DNA from: Streptomyces sp. HUAS CB01
Lineage (GTDB): Bacteria; Actinomycetota; Actinomycetes; Streptomycetales; Streptomycetaceae
Direction: 5' to 3'
Assembly (NCBI RefSeq): GCF_030406905.1
Contig: NZ_CP129137.1
Location: 4,298,001 to 4,362,000 of the forward strand
Length of the DNA: 64,000 bases
Numbering within the stretch: the first letter of the stretch is position 1; every line of letters starts with the position of its first letter. The notes under the pieces were generated by a model that searched no databases, was not told where the DNA came from, and saw only the letters and a list, made by a program, of their open reading frames with translations. Below, piece after piece: positions 43,082 through 51,648 of this stretch. The position numbers were made by a program, and so were the translations under genes.

Positions 43082-46000
43082 GTGGGGTACACGATTCCCG
43101 AGGGCGTCGACACGATGCTCGATGTCGTCGGTGTGGGCTGGCCGAACGTGGACGAGGACGCCTACCGCGATATGGCGGACTCGCTGCGGGAGTTCGCGGA
43201 CGACGCCGACGACGACGCGGGTACCGCGTACGGGCACGTCCAGAAACTGCTCTCCAGCGGGCAGAGCGAGTCGCTGACCGCCCTGGACAGACACTGGTCG
43301 AAGGTGCAGGCCAAGCACAAGGACCTGGCCAAGGCCGCCCGGATCGTCGCGGGCGCACTCGACCGCGTGGCGGACATCATCGTCGCCCGCAAGATCGCCG
43401 CGGTTGGTGAACTGGCGGACCTGTGCGCCACGGTGGGCCTCACTCTCGCATTGGCACCCGTGACGGCCGGTCTGTCCACCCTGCTGGCAGGCGCCAAGAT
43501 CGCGGCAACCCGCATCGCCTTCAAGCGGATCCTGAAGGAGATGGCCGAGGCGGCCGTCGCCGAGATCGTCGCGACGCTCACCGCGCCGGCGGTCGCCGCG
43601 ATCGAGAACATCGTCGCCGACCTCGCCATCCAGACCGCGCTCAACGCCGCCGGGGTCCAAGAGGGTTACAACACCGACCAGACGGTGCAGGCCGGCAAGG
43701 ACGGGCTGCAGATCAACTCCGCCGGCGGCACGACCGGCCCCGGACCCGGCGGTGGCCCGGAGATCGACCACGACGCGCACGGCAAGGCCGGCATGCATCT
43801 GGCCAGCGTGCAGATCTCCATGAAGACCCGGGCGGGCGGCAAACTGGGCAAGGCCAAGGGCCACCACGGCCGCGCCAAGGGCAAGGACTCCCTGACCGCC
43901 GTTCTCGATACCACCATCGAAGGTGTCACCGAGAAACTCACCAAGGCGCTCAACGACCTTGGCGACCACGTCGGCAAGAAGATCCCCGACGCCATCACCA
44001 AGGGCTCCAAGACCCACAAGGACACCGACGGCGACGTCCGCGACCGCGTCAAGGCCATCGCGGCGAAGGACGGCAAGGACGAAGGCGGTCTCGACGGCCG
44101 GAGAGGAAGGTCCGAGGAGGGCCGCCGTCGCCCGAAGCCGCTGCGAGAGGCGGGGGAACGGGCCCGCGAACTTGCGGCTTCGCTGTTCAAGCGGCGGTGC
44201 AAGACCGACCCCGTGGACGTCGCGTCGGGCGAGATGGTTCTCACCCAGACCGACGTCTCGCTTCCGGGGGTGCTGCCGCTGGTGCTTCAGCGCACGCACA
44301 TCTCGAGTTACCGGTTCGGGCACTGTTTCGGAGCCAGTTGGACCTCCACTCTGGACGAACGCGTGGAACCGGCCGGCACGGGCGCAGCCTGGGCGCGCGA
44401 GGACGGCTCGGTCCTGTTCTACCCCTACCTGCCGGCAGAGGAGGGCGAGGAGGTCCTCCCTCTGGAGGGGGACCGGGTGCCGCTCGCCTTCGTCGAACGT
44501 ACGGCGCTGGGCAACGTCACGTACGAAGCCCTGGACCGGCATTCGGGCCTCTCGCGGCGGTTCACCGGCAACCCGTACGAGGGGGGTGGCCTGTACTGGC
44601 TGTCCGAAGTGGAGGACCGCAACGGCAACGTCCTCCGAATAGCGCGCACCGAGAACGGGCTGCCGACGATGGTGGTGCACGAGGGCGGGTATCGGCTCGC
44701 CGTGTCGTCGGATGCCTCACTGGGACGGATCACCGGTCTCTGTCTGCACACGCCCGACGGGCCGGTCGAGGTCGCGGCGTTCGGATACGACGATCGGGGA
44801 CGGCTGGAAGCCGTACGGAACTTCTCCGGGGACCCGCTGCTGTTCACTTATGACGACGAGCAGCGCGTGACGTCGTGGACCGACCGAAACGGCCACACCT
44901 ACCGTTACCTCTACGACGCCGCCGGCCGTGTCGTGCAGACCATCGGTCCCGACGGCGCGCTGTCCTCCCGCTTCTCCTACGACGACACCGCGCGCATCAC
45001 CCGCTTCACCGACTCCACCGGAGCGGTCACCGTCTCCCGGCTCAACGCGTCCGGACAGGTGATCTCTGAAACGGATCCCCTGGGAAACACCGTCCTGCGC
45101 GAATGGGACCGGTACGACAACCTGCTGTCCCGGACCGACGAGCTGGGCAACACGGCCGAGTTCACCTGGGACGAGCGCGGGAATCTGACGTCGATTCGAC
45201 GCCCTGACGGCACCGTCGCCTCCACCGTCTACAACGACTTCGACCTGCCCGAAGAAACGACCCATCCCAACGGTGCGGTATGGCGGCAGCGGTTCGACGG
45301 CCGTGGCAACCGCATCTCCCTCACGGCTCCCGACGGCACGTCCTCCTCCTACCGCCTCGACGCCCAGGGTGCCGTCGTCGAGGAGACAGACCCCACCGGC
45401 GCGGTCCGGCGGATCGAGCACGACCGTGTCGGCGTCGCTCTCGCAGTCACCGACCCTCTCGGACGGCGCTCTTCGGTCGTACGGGACGCCTTCGGCCGCC
45501 CCGTGCGCACGACCGACCCGAGCGGAGCCGTCACCGTCATGGAATGGCGGGCCGAGGGCTGGCTCTCCCGCCGTGTCCACCCTGACGGTACGGAGGAGTC
45601 CTGGACCTGGGACGCCGAAGGCAACTGCCTTTCGCACACCGACCCCCGGGGTGACACAACGCGGTTCGAGTACACCCACTTCGACCTTCTCTCCGCTCGC
45701 ACCGGAGCGGACGGAGCACGCTACGAGTTCGCGTACGACACCGAGTTGCGGCTCACCGAGGTGCGCAACCCTCAGGGCCTCACCTGGACGTACGTCTACG
45801 ACGCGGCCGGCAACACCGTTTCCGAGACCGACTTCGACGGCCGGACCGCCACCTATGCGTACGACGCGGCCGGCCGCATCGTGCTGCACACGACGCCGCA
45901 GGGCGACAAGATCCGCACCGCGTACGACGTGTGCGGCCGGGTCGTGTCCAAGGACGTGGCCGGCAGGACCACGCGCTACACGTACGACGCCGACGGAGAG

Positions 46001-47773
46001 CTCCTGAGTGCAGCCTCGCCCACCTCGACCGTGGTGTGGGAACGGGACGCGCTGGGCCGCGTCGTGACGGAGACCGTCGACGGGCGGACCATGCGGTTCC
46101 AGTACGACGCCGCAGGGCGAACCGTGCGGCGGACGACTCCTTCGGGAGCCGTGTCGGAGTCCGTCTACGACGCCGTGGGCAACCGCACCGCCCTGCGCGG
46201 CGGCAGCCACACCCTGGCGTTCACCCATGACCCCTGCGGCCGGGAACTGACCCGCACCATCGGCCGAGACGCCCCCGCGCTGACGCTCACATCGGCCTGG
46301 GACGCGGCCGGACGGCTGGCCTCGCACGTGCTCTCCACGCCCGAGGAGACGGTACGCGCGCGTTCCTTCGCATATCGAGCGGACGGCTTTCTCGAGCGGA
46401 TCACCGACGAGGTCAGGCGCACGAGCACGCACTTCGCACTCGACACCGTGGGACGCCCGGTCCGGGTGACGGCGGAGAACTGGACCGAGACCTACGCATA
46501 CGACGCGGCAGGCAACCAGACCGAGGGGACGTGGCCCGACGCCGCTCGCCGGACCGGAGCCCGTGGCACGCGCACCTTCGAGGGCACGCGGCTGCTGGCC
46601 GCCGGAAACGTGCGCTGCGAGTACGACGCCGCAGGCCGTACCGTGCTGCGCCGGCGGACCCGCCTGTCACGCAAGCCCGACACCTGGCACTACACCTGGG
46701 ACGCGGAGAGTCGGCTGGTCGCCTGCCGCACCCCCGACGGGGCGCTGTGGCGGTACACCTACGATCCGCTCGGCAGGCGTACCGCCAAGCACCGCATGTC
46801 CGACGACGGCAGCACCGTGCTTCACTCCGTGCTCTTCACCTGGGACGGAACCCGGCTTGTCGAGCAGACCGACACCGCCAACGACACCACGCTCACCTGG
46901 GACTACAACGGGCGCGTGCCGCTGGCTCAGCGAGAGCGCCGAACCCGTCGGGACGGCGTTCCGGGGGAGGGTGCGGAGACTGATTCCCGATTCTTCGCGA
47001 TCGTCACCGACCTGATCGGCGCCCCGAGCGAACTCGTCGACGAGCAGGGCCACGTCGGATGGCATGCCCGAACCACCGTGTGGGGCAGCACGCTGTGGAA
47101 CCGGGACGCCGTGGCATACACACCGTTGCGGTTTCCGGGCCAGTACGACGACCCGGAGACCGGGCTCTACTACAACTGCTTCCGCTACTACGACCCCACC
47201 ACCGCGCGTTATGCCAGCCCCGACCCGCTCGGGCTCGCAGCCGCGCCGAACCCGGTCGCCTACGTCAGCAACCCGCACGCCTGGATGGACCCCGAAGGCC
47301 TGAAGATCGCCAAGGGCTGCACCGAGTCAGGCGGCTGGTACAGCGGGATGACACCCGCCAACCTCAAGGACGACGACGGCAACCGGCGCACGGACGTCGA
47401 CATGGAGATCAACCACATCCCGGCGAAGAATGCCTACGCCCATCTGGACGAGCCCGGATTCCGGACGAACGCGGACGGTGGCGGCGCCGGAATGGGGCCG
47501 GCCATCAGAATGGAGTACGACGATCATCGTAAGATGACGAGCACGGGATCGAGCCACAAATCAATCAAGTGGCGCGCCGATCAGAGAGCGCTGATCGATG
47601 CGGGGCGCTGGGACAAGGCGATGAAGATGGACATCGACGAATGCCGCCGCAAGTTCGGCACCAAGTACGACACGCACATCGCCGACATGATCGCCAGTCT
47701 TGAAAAGAACCGGAAATTCCAGGCGATGCTCAAGAAGCGCGGCTGGACGATCGACTACGACATTCTCAAGTAG
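43082..47773 (+). CDS. Rhs polymorphic toxin, WXG-type N-terminus, HNH-like tip
   Basis: A 1563-residue Rhs protein. Residues 1 to about 110 are a WXG100-like helical domain, suggesting type VII-type export. A hydrophobic Ala-rich segment (about 110-210) is followed by a DUF6531-like start (DPVDVASGEMVL, about 375), many YDxxGR repeats (about 570-1290) and the Rhs core ending WMDPEGL (Asp1403). The variable tip, about 1409-1563, has EINHIP (His1445), DDHR (His1482) and GSSHK, reading as an HNH-like nuclease toxin; that call is tentative. Tip DNA is richer in A/T than the core. GTG 43082 gives VGYTIPEG, typical of this family; GTG 43049 is possible. The immunity gene follows 18 bp later. Confidence 0.85.
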   Translation: MGYTIPEGVDTMLDVVGVGWPNVDEDAYRDMADSLREFADDADDDAGTAYGHVQKLLSSGQSESLTALDRHWSKVQAKHKDLAKAARIVAGALDRVADIIVARKIAAVGELADLCATVGLTLALAPVTAGLSTLLAGAKIAATRIAFKRILKEMAEAAVAEIVATLTAPAVAAIENIVADLAIQTALNAAGVQEGYNTDQTVQAGKDGLQINSAGGTTGPGPGGGPEIDHDAHGKAGMHLASVQISMKTRAGGKLGKAKGHHGRAKGKDSLTAVLDTTIEGVTEKLTKALNDLGDHVGKKIPDAITKGSKTHKDTDGDVRDRVKAIAAKDGKDEGGLDGRRGRSEEGRRRPKPLREAGERARELAASLFKRRCKTDPVDVASGEMVLTQTDVSLPGVLPLVLQRTHISSYRFGHCFGASWTSTLDERVEPAGTGAAWAREDGSVLFYPYLPAEEGEEVLPLEGDRVPLAFVERTALGNVTYEALDRHSGLSRRFTGNPYEGGGLYWLSEVEDRNGNVLRIARTENGLPTMVVHEGGYRLAVSSDASLGRITGLCLHTPDGPVEVAAFGYDDRGRLEAVRNFSGDPLLFTYDDEQRVTSWTDRNGHTYRYLYDAAGRVVQTIGPDGALSSRFSYDDTARITRFTDSTGAVTVSRLNASGQVISETDPLGNTVLREWDRYDNLLSRTDELGNTAEFTWDERGNLTSIRRPDGTVASTVYNDFDLPEETTHPNGAVWRQRFDGRGNRISLTAPDGTSSSYRLDAQGAVVEETDPTGAVRRIEHDRVGVALAVTDPLGRRSSVVRDAFGRPVRTTDPSGAVTVMEWRAEGWLSRRVHPDGTEESWTWDAEGNCLSHTDPRGDTTRFEYTHFDLLSARTGADGARYEFAYDTELRLTEVRNPQGLTWTYVYDAAGNTVSETDFDGRTATYAYDAAGRIVLHTTPQGDKIRTAYDVCGRVVSKDVAGRTTRYTYDADGELLSAASPTSTVVWERDALGRVVTETVDGRTMRFQYDAAGRTVRRTTPSGAVSESVYDAVGNRTALRGGSHTLAFTHDPCGRELTRTIGRDAPALTLTSAWDAAGRLASHVLSTPEETVRARSFAYRADGFLERITDEVRRTSTHFALDTVGRPVRVTAENWTETYAYDAAGNQTEGTWPDAARRTGARGTRTFEGTRLLAAGNVRCEYDAAGRTVLRRRTRLSRKPDTWHYTWDAESRLVACRTPDGALWRYTYDPLGRRTAKHRMSDDGSTVLHSVLFTWDGTRLVEQTDTANDTTLTWDYNGRVPLAQRERRTRRDGVPGEGAETDSRFFAIVTDLIGAPSELVDEQGHVGWHARTTVWGSTLWNRDAVAYTPLRFPGQYDDPETGLYYNCFRYYDPTTARYASPDPLGLAAAPNPVAYVSNPHAWMDPEGLKIAKGCTESGGWYSGMTPANLKDDDGNRRTDVDMEINHIPAKNAYAHLDEPGFRTNADGGGAGMGPAIRMEYDDHRKMTSTGSSHKSIKWRADQRALIDAGRWDKAMKMDIDECRRKFGTKYDTHIADMIASLEKNRKFQAMLKKRGWTIDYDILK

Positions 47774-47791
47774 AGCGCAGAAGGAGCACTT

Positions 47792-48280
47792 GTGGACATT
47801 GTTCTGGACCCGCCTCGCGGCGCCGGGCCCGTACGGCTGGGAATGTCCCTCGATGAAGCGGTCGCAGCGGTGTCCCCGTGGGGGCCCCACGAGGTCGAGC
47901 AGGATGACGACGAGAAGACGATCTACACCTCCTGCGGCAACGTGCGCGTCAACATCCTGCTGGAGGAGTCGGGCGAGGCAGTCACCGCAGTCGAGTTGTG
48001 GTGGCCGGGTGAGGGACGGGAGGCGGACGTGCGGGTCCTTCTCGGCGACGACGACGTCTTCAACACCCCCGCCGAGGACCTGTTCCGTCGGGCGGTCGAG
48101 CGCGGCTGGACCGTCGACACGTCCGAGGCCGAGCACCCCTTCGTCCCCGGTGTCTCCCTCGGCTTCACCCGGCAGACAACCCAAGAGGTGCCCCGCACCG
48201 CACAAGGGCTTCCGGTCCACGTCACCTCGGTCCTGGTCGCGGGCGAGCACTACTACGACTTCCGCCTGGTTGATCGTTGA
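47792..48280 (+). CDS. Putative immunity protein for the Rhs toxin
   Basis: A 162-residue acidic soluble protein 18 bp after the toxin stop, with AAGGAG 5 nt before GTG 47792. It begins with IVLDPPRGAGPVRLGMSLDEA and is predicted alpha/beta. No immunity family is recognised with certainty. The role is inferred from position, small size, acidity and tight spacing to a polymorphic toxin tip. Confidence 0.72.
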   Translation: MDIVLDPPRGAGPVRLGMSLDEAVAAVSPWGPHEVEQDDDEKTIYTSCGNVRVNILLEESGEAVTAVELWWPGEGREADVRVLLGDDDVFNTPAEDLFRRAVERGWTVDTSEAEHPFVPGVSLGFTRQTTQEVPRTAQGLPVHVTSVLVAGEHYYDFRLVDR

Positions 48281-48411
48281 CCTGGACGATGCGTGTCCTG
48301 CGGGAGACGGGCCGGTTCGTGACAGGTCGGGTCCGGCGTCACGCCGATCAAAGGCGTATCTCCCTGATCAGCGGAGACGGGGTGCGGTGCACGGTGCGGC
48401 ACCTCACGGGG

Positions 48412-48464
48412 TGATCTTGCCGGCCTCGTCATGCGTGGCTCTCGGGTTCGCATCCCGAAGCCGC
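48412..48464 (+). repeat. Degenerate copy of tRNA-Thr 3' half (att-like, right)
   Basis: TGATCTTGC..CCTCGTCATGCGTGG, then CTCGGGTTCGCATCCCGAAG, parallels the copy at 42449 and the tRNA T-arm. It closes a segment of about 6 kb holding the toxin and immunity genes and is followed at once by a terminator. Confidence 0.82.
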
Positions 48465-48473
48465 CGCCGCTCA

Positions 48474-48505
48474 GCCCGGCTCGGACATGTCCGAGCCGGG
48501 CCCTT
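48474..48505 (+). terminator. Terminator after the right tRNA remnant
   Basis: A perfect 28-bp palindrome (GCCCGGCTCGGACA and its complement, 48474-48501) ends in CCTTTT. It repeats the tRNA-remnant plus terminator arrangement seen at 42449. Confidence 0.88.
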
Positions 48506-48668
48506 TTGTTCGGCAGGAGGTTCCGAGGGTGCCGCGTCGGATGGTCCCGGCCATGGTCGCCACTCCTGTGCCGCCGTCCCCTCGCCGCCCGCGGGGGGTG
48601 CGCGACGCGGACGACATCACCCGGTCGGCCCTCCCGCCAGATATTCGAACAGGCGTATCATTCTGGCT

Positions 48669-49238
48669 GTGGCCGATGACGACTTCCCCGACGATCTTCG
48701 CGACGCCCAGCTGCGCCTTCACCAGGCCCGGTCCGCGTACCGCGCGCTGTGCCGGGAGCTGCCGTGGTCGGTCGAGCCCGCCGAAGGGTGGACGGGGGAA
48801 GAGGGGCACTACTCCAGCTACCGTCGCGAGTTCCCGGAGAGCCCGGGGTGGAGCGAGGAGCAGAGGGCCGAGGAGGCCCGGCTGCGCGAGCTCGTGCTGA
48901 CGCTGTCGATCGACGTGTCGACCCACCCGTACTGGGCGGCTCTCACCGGGCCGGACGTGGTGAAGGCCCGCATGGCGCTCAAGCACGCAGAGCCTGTCGG
49001 GGCCGAGAACGTCGGGGCTGCGCCCGCCCAGGCCGACGACACGGTTGCGGCGAGCGGTTCCGGCGGGGACGGCTCCGGTGGCGACGGTTACGGGCGCGAA
49101 GCCCGCGGGCGCGAGGCCGGCGGGGACGGCTCCGGGCACGGGTCCGGCGGAAACGGCTCGGGAAGGGACGGCACCGCGCAGGATGCGGCAGGGGACGGTT
49201 CCGGCGGGGCGCCGCCGACCAGCTCCGCCGCGGCGTGA
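48669..49238 (+). CDS. Hypothetical protein with Gly/Ser/Asp-rich tail
   Basis: A 189-residue protein. The first 110 residues are helical and charged (DDLRDAQLRLHQARSAYRAL, then HYSSYRREFPESPGW); the remainder is a low-complexity Gly/Asp/Ser tail. GTG 48669 has TATCAT at 48656-48661, 7 nt upstream, and no Shine-Dalgarno: a likely leaderless start. It is probably followed in the same transcript by the next small gene (15-bp gap). Confidence 0.75.
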   Translation: MADDDFPDDLRDAQLRLHQARSAYRALCRELPWSVEPAEGWTGEEGHYSSYRREFPESPGWSEEQRAEEARLRELVLTLSIDVSTHPYWAALTGPDVVKARMALKHAEPVGAENVGAAPAQADDTVAASGSGGDGSGGDGYGREARGREAGGDGSGHGSGGNGSGRDGTAQDAAGDGSGGAPPTSSAAA

Positions 49239-49253
49239 TCGGGGCAGGGGGCC

Positions 49254-49619
49254 ATGTCCGACCTGTCGCGCTCCGAGCGCATCAGGCTCAACGAGGGCCT
49301 GCGCGACTGGCTCGCCTACCAGTTGAGGCAGACCGAGCGCATCCTCGACGAGCTGAAGCGTGAGGAGGAGGAAGACCGCAGGCGCCGTGAGGTGGCCCGG
49401 ATCGAGCTGTCGTGGAAGCTGCAGCCCGCCCGAGTGGAGGGCGCCCAGCCCATGCTGCACCGGGGGAACTGCGGGCTGTACCGAACGCAGCTCGGCTACC
49501 TGGACAAGGAGCACGTCGTCATCGCCCTGGAGGAGTTCCCGGAGCTGGTGATGTGCGAGGTGTGCGCGCCGTGGGGCAGCCTCGGCGTCCCCCGGCCGCC
49601 CGGGCAGCCGGGGAGGTAG
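49254..49619 (+). CDS. DUF6233-like small protein
   Basis: A 121-residue protein with an N-terminal coiled coil (RQTERILDELKREEEEDRRR) and a C-terminal half resembling DUF6233 proteins of Streptomyces, including a His-Arg-Gly-Asn-Cys segment and a MCEVCAPWGSLG CxxC motif. ATG 49254 has GGGGG close upstream. Function unknown; the assignment rests on pattern memory. Confidence 0.7.
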   Translation: MSDLSRSERIRLNEGLRDWLAYQLRQTERILDELKREEEEDRRRREVARIELSWKLQPARVEGAQPMLHRGNCGLYRTQLGYLDKEHVVIALEEFPELVMCEVCAPWGSLGVPRPPGQPGR

Positions 49620-49752
49620 ACGCACGGCGCGTCGGGCCGAGCGTCCGGCCGAGCGTTTCGCGCCCGGCGGCCCGGCGCGTCGTCCCGGGCCCCGTGCGTA
49701 CCGCCGCCCGCGACCGGCTGCGATCACGACGCGCGCGGCGCACCCTGGATGC

Positions 49753-49962
49753 ATGGCTCCGCCGATCGTCGTGCACCGGCCGTCCCCGTCCGGCGGGCGG
49801 CGGGTCACCGTGCGCGGGGAGATCCTCGGTCTCGCGCACGACGACAAGGACGTGATCGAGTTCCTCCGCCGGGCGGGTCTCCCGGACGCCTGGGACCTCC
49901 TCGACGACCCGAACTGGGTCGAGTGGCGGGGCGGTCAGGCGCACCAGTGGCATGCCGCCTGA
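49753..49962 (+). CDS. Small conserved hypothetical protein
   Basis: A 69-residue acidic protein (VTVRGEILGLAHDDKDVIEF, then DAWDLLDDPNWVEWRGG) of a type common in Streptomyces. No ribosome site is obvious at ATG 49753. Convergent with ugd. Confidence 0.65.
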   Translation: MAPPIVVHRPSPSGGRRVTVRGEILGLAHDDKDVIEFLRRAGLPDAWDLLDDPNWVEWRGGQAHQWHAA

Positions 49963-49987
49963 CGCGGGCGGCCGGTGACCCGGTTCC

Positions 49988-51301
49988 TCAGTGGGGGCGC
50001 CTTGTGGCCCGCCCGACGCCCATGTGGGTGAAGCCCGCGGAGAGGAGGGCGGCGGGGTCGAGCAGGTTGCGGCCGTCAAGGAGCAGCGGGTTCCGCATCA
50101 CGCGGGCAGCGGTCGGCCAGTCGACGTCCGTCAGCTCGGGCCACTCGGTGACCAGGATCGCCGCGTCCGCGTCGGTCATCGCGCCGAGGGGGTCCGGCAG
50201 CCGGGTGGCCGAGCCCCAGGGTTCCTGCCCGCCGTCGGTGTACGGGGCCATCGGGTCCCAGCAGGTGACCGTGGCGCCCTCGGCGAGGAGGCGGGAGGCG
50301 ATGATCGCGCTGGGGGCCTCGCGCATGTCGTCCGTGCCGGGCTTGAACGTCATGCCCAGCAGCGCGATCCGGCGGCCCTTCAGGCCGTCTAGCTCGGTCT
50401 TCAGCCGCTGGATGGCCCGCCTGGGCTGGAGCTCGTTCACCTCGATGACCGCGTTCAGCAGCTGGAAGGGGTAGCCGGAGTTGCTGGCCATCGCCCGCAG
50501 CGCGCGGGAGTCCTTCGGGAAGCACGAACCGCCGTAGCCGAGACCCGCCTTCAGGAAGTGGGGTCCCAGACGGTGGTCCAGGCCCACGGCACGGGACACG
50601 TGCCCGATGTCGGCGCCGGTGGCCTCGCAGACGGTCGCGATCTCGTTGATGAAGGTGATCCGTGTGGCGAGCAGGGCGTTGGAGGCCAGCTTGACCATCT
50701 CGGCCGAGGCGACGTCCATCAGCTCGACCGGCGAGTCCAGCCGCTGGTAGAGGTCCGCGACCCACCGCGCGACGGTGTCGTCCGAGGCGCCGATCACCAC
50801 GCGGTCGGGGCACAGGAAGTCCTCGACCGCCCTGCCCTCCGCGGTGAACTCGGGGTTCGAGGCGTATCCCACGTGGCCGAGCCCCCGCTCGTCGAGGGCG
50901 GCCCGCACCCGCGCACCCGTGCCGACCGGCACCGTGCTCTTGACGACGACGGCGACCAGGTGCGAGGCGTCGCGCAGGGCGTCCACGACCGCCCAGACGC
51001 GTGACAGGTCGGCGTCGCCCGAGGCGGTGGGCGGGGTGTCGACGCAGACGAAGGCCACTTCGGCGTCGCGTACCGCCTCGTGCACGTCCAGCGTGAAGGC
51101 CAGCCGCTCCTTGTTGCGGGTGATCAGGTCGCCGAGGCCCGGCTCGAAGAAGGGCACTTCGCCGGAGTTCAGCAACCCGATCCGCTCGGGTCGGATGTCA
51201 CGCACGACGACACGGTGACCCAGCTCCGCGAAGCACGCTCCCGTCACCAGGCCGATGTAGCCCGCGCCGAAGACAGCGATTCTGCGGGACGCGCCAGTCA
51301 T
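49988..51301 (-). CDS. ugd: UDP-glucose 6-dehydrogenase
   Basis: A 437-residue NAD-dependent enzyme oxidising UDP-glucose to UDP-glucuronate. N-terminal Rossmann motif VFGAGYIGLVTG, Lys in VVVKSTVPVGTG, the catalytic Cys in GYGGSCFPKD, and GMTFKPGTDDMREAPS in the C-terminal domain are all present. ATG 51301 has AAAAGGAA 7 nt upstream. It supplies UDP-GlcA for the UDP-xylose-synthase-like enzyme at 55.8 kb and begins the glycan cluster. Confidence 0.95.
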   Translation of the reverse strand: MTGASRRIAVFGAGYIGLVTGACFAELGHRVVVRDIRPERIGLLNSGEVPFFEPGLGDLITRNKERLAFTLDVHEAVRDAEVAFVCVDTPPTASGDADLSRVWAVVDALRDASHLVAVVVKSTVPVGTGARVRAALDERGLGHVGYASNPEFTAEGRAVEDFLCPDRVVIGASDDTVARWVADLYQRLDSPVELMDVASAEMVKLASNALLATRITFINEIATVCEATGADIGHVSRAVGLDHRLGPHFLKAGLGYGGSCFPKDSRALRAMASNSGYPFQLLNAVIEVNELQPRRAIQRLKTELDGLKGRRIALLGMTFKPGTDDMREAPSAIIASRLLAEGATVTCWDPMAPYTDGGQEPWGSATRLPDPLGAMTDADAAILVTEWPELTDVDWPTAARVMRNPLLLDGRNLLDPAALLSAGFTHMGVGRATRRPH

Positions 51302-51355
51302 CAATGGATTCCTTTTCTCGTTCTCGTGGGACGCCGTCCGCTCCCGGGGACGGGT

Positions 51356-51586
51356 TCAGGCGCGGCGCCCCTGGTTCCTCGGATGGTTGCGGGCGGTGCG
51401 CTCGTTGCCGAACTTGTACGAGCCGGTCCAGCGCGCCATCACCTCCTGGGCGTCGCCGGACTCCACCTCCTCGGCGAACTGCGCGGCGCGGTCGCCGCGC
51501 AGGGTCGCGGCCTTGCGGCGGCGGTGAGTGATGACGATGGTTCCGTCGGCGCGGGCTTCGTAGCTGAAGCCGGAAGGGCTCGGCAT
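51356..51586 (-). CDS. Small conserved Streptomyces protein
   Basis: A 76-residue basic protein (SGFSYEARADGTIVITH, then ARWTGSYKFGNERTARNHP) of a family that, as I recall, has several paralogues per Streptomyces genome. ATG 51586 has GAGG upstream. It lies between ugd and the SARP gene on the same strand. Function unknown. Confidence 0.78.
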   Translation of the reverse strand: MPSPSGFSYEARADGTIVITHRRRKAATLRGDRAAQFAEEVESGDAQEVMARWTGSYKFGNERTARNHPRNQGRRA

Positions 51587-51648
51587 GAGCGGACCTGCCT
51601 CGTTTCTCTGGTGTCGGGGGTGCTTCCACGGGCTTTCCGGGCCGGCCG

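Noticed and set aside
48412..48464. Third tRNA gene
   Set aside because: Only a degenerate 3' half is present, and its acceptor-like end (GCCGCC) cannot pair with a 5' partner.
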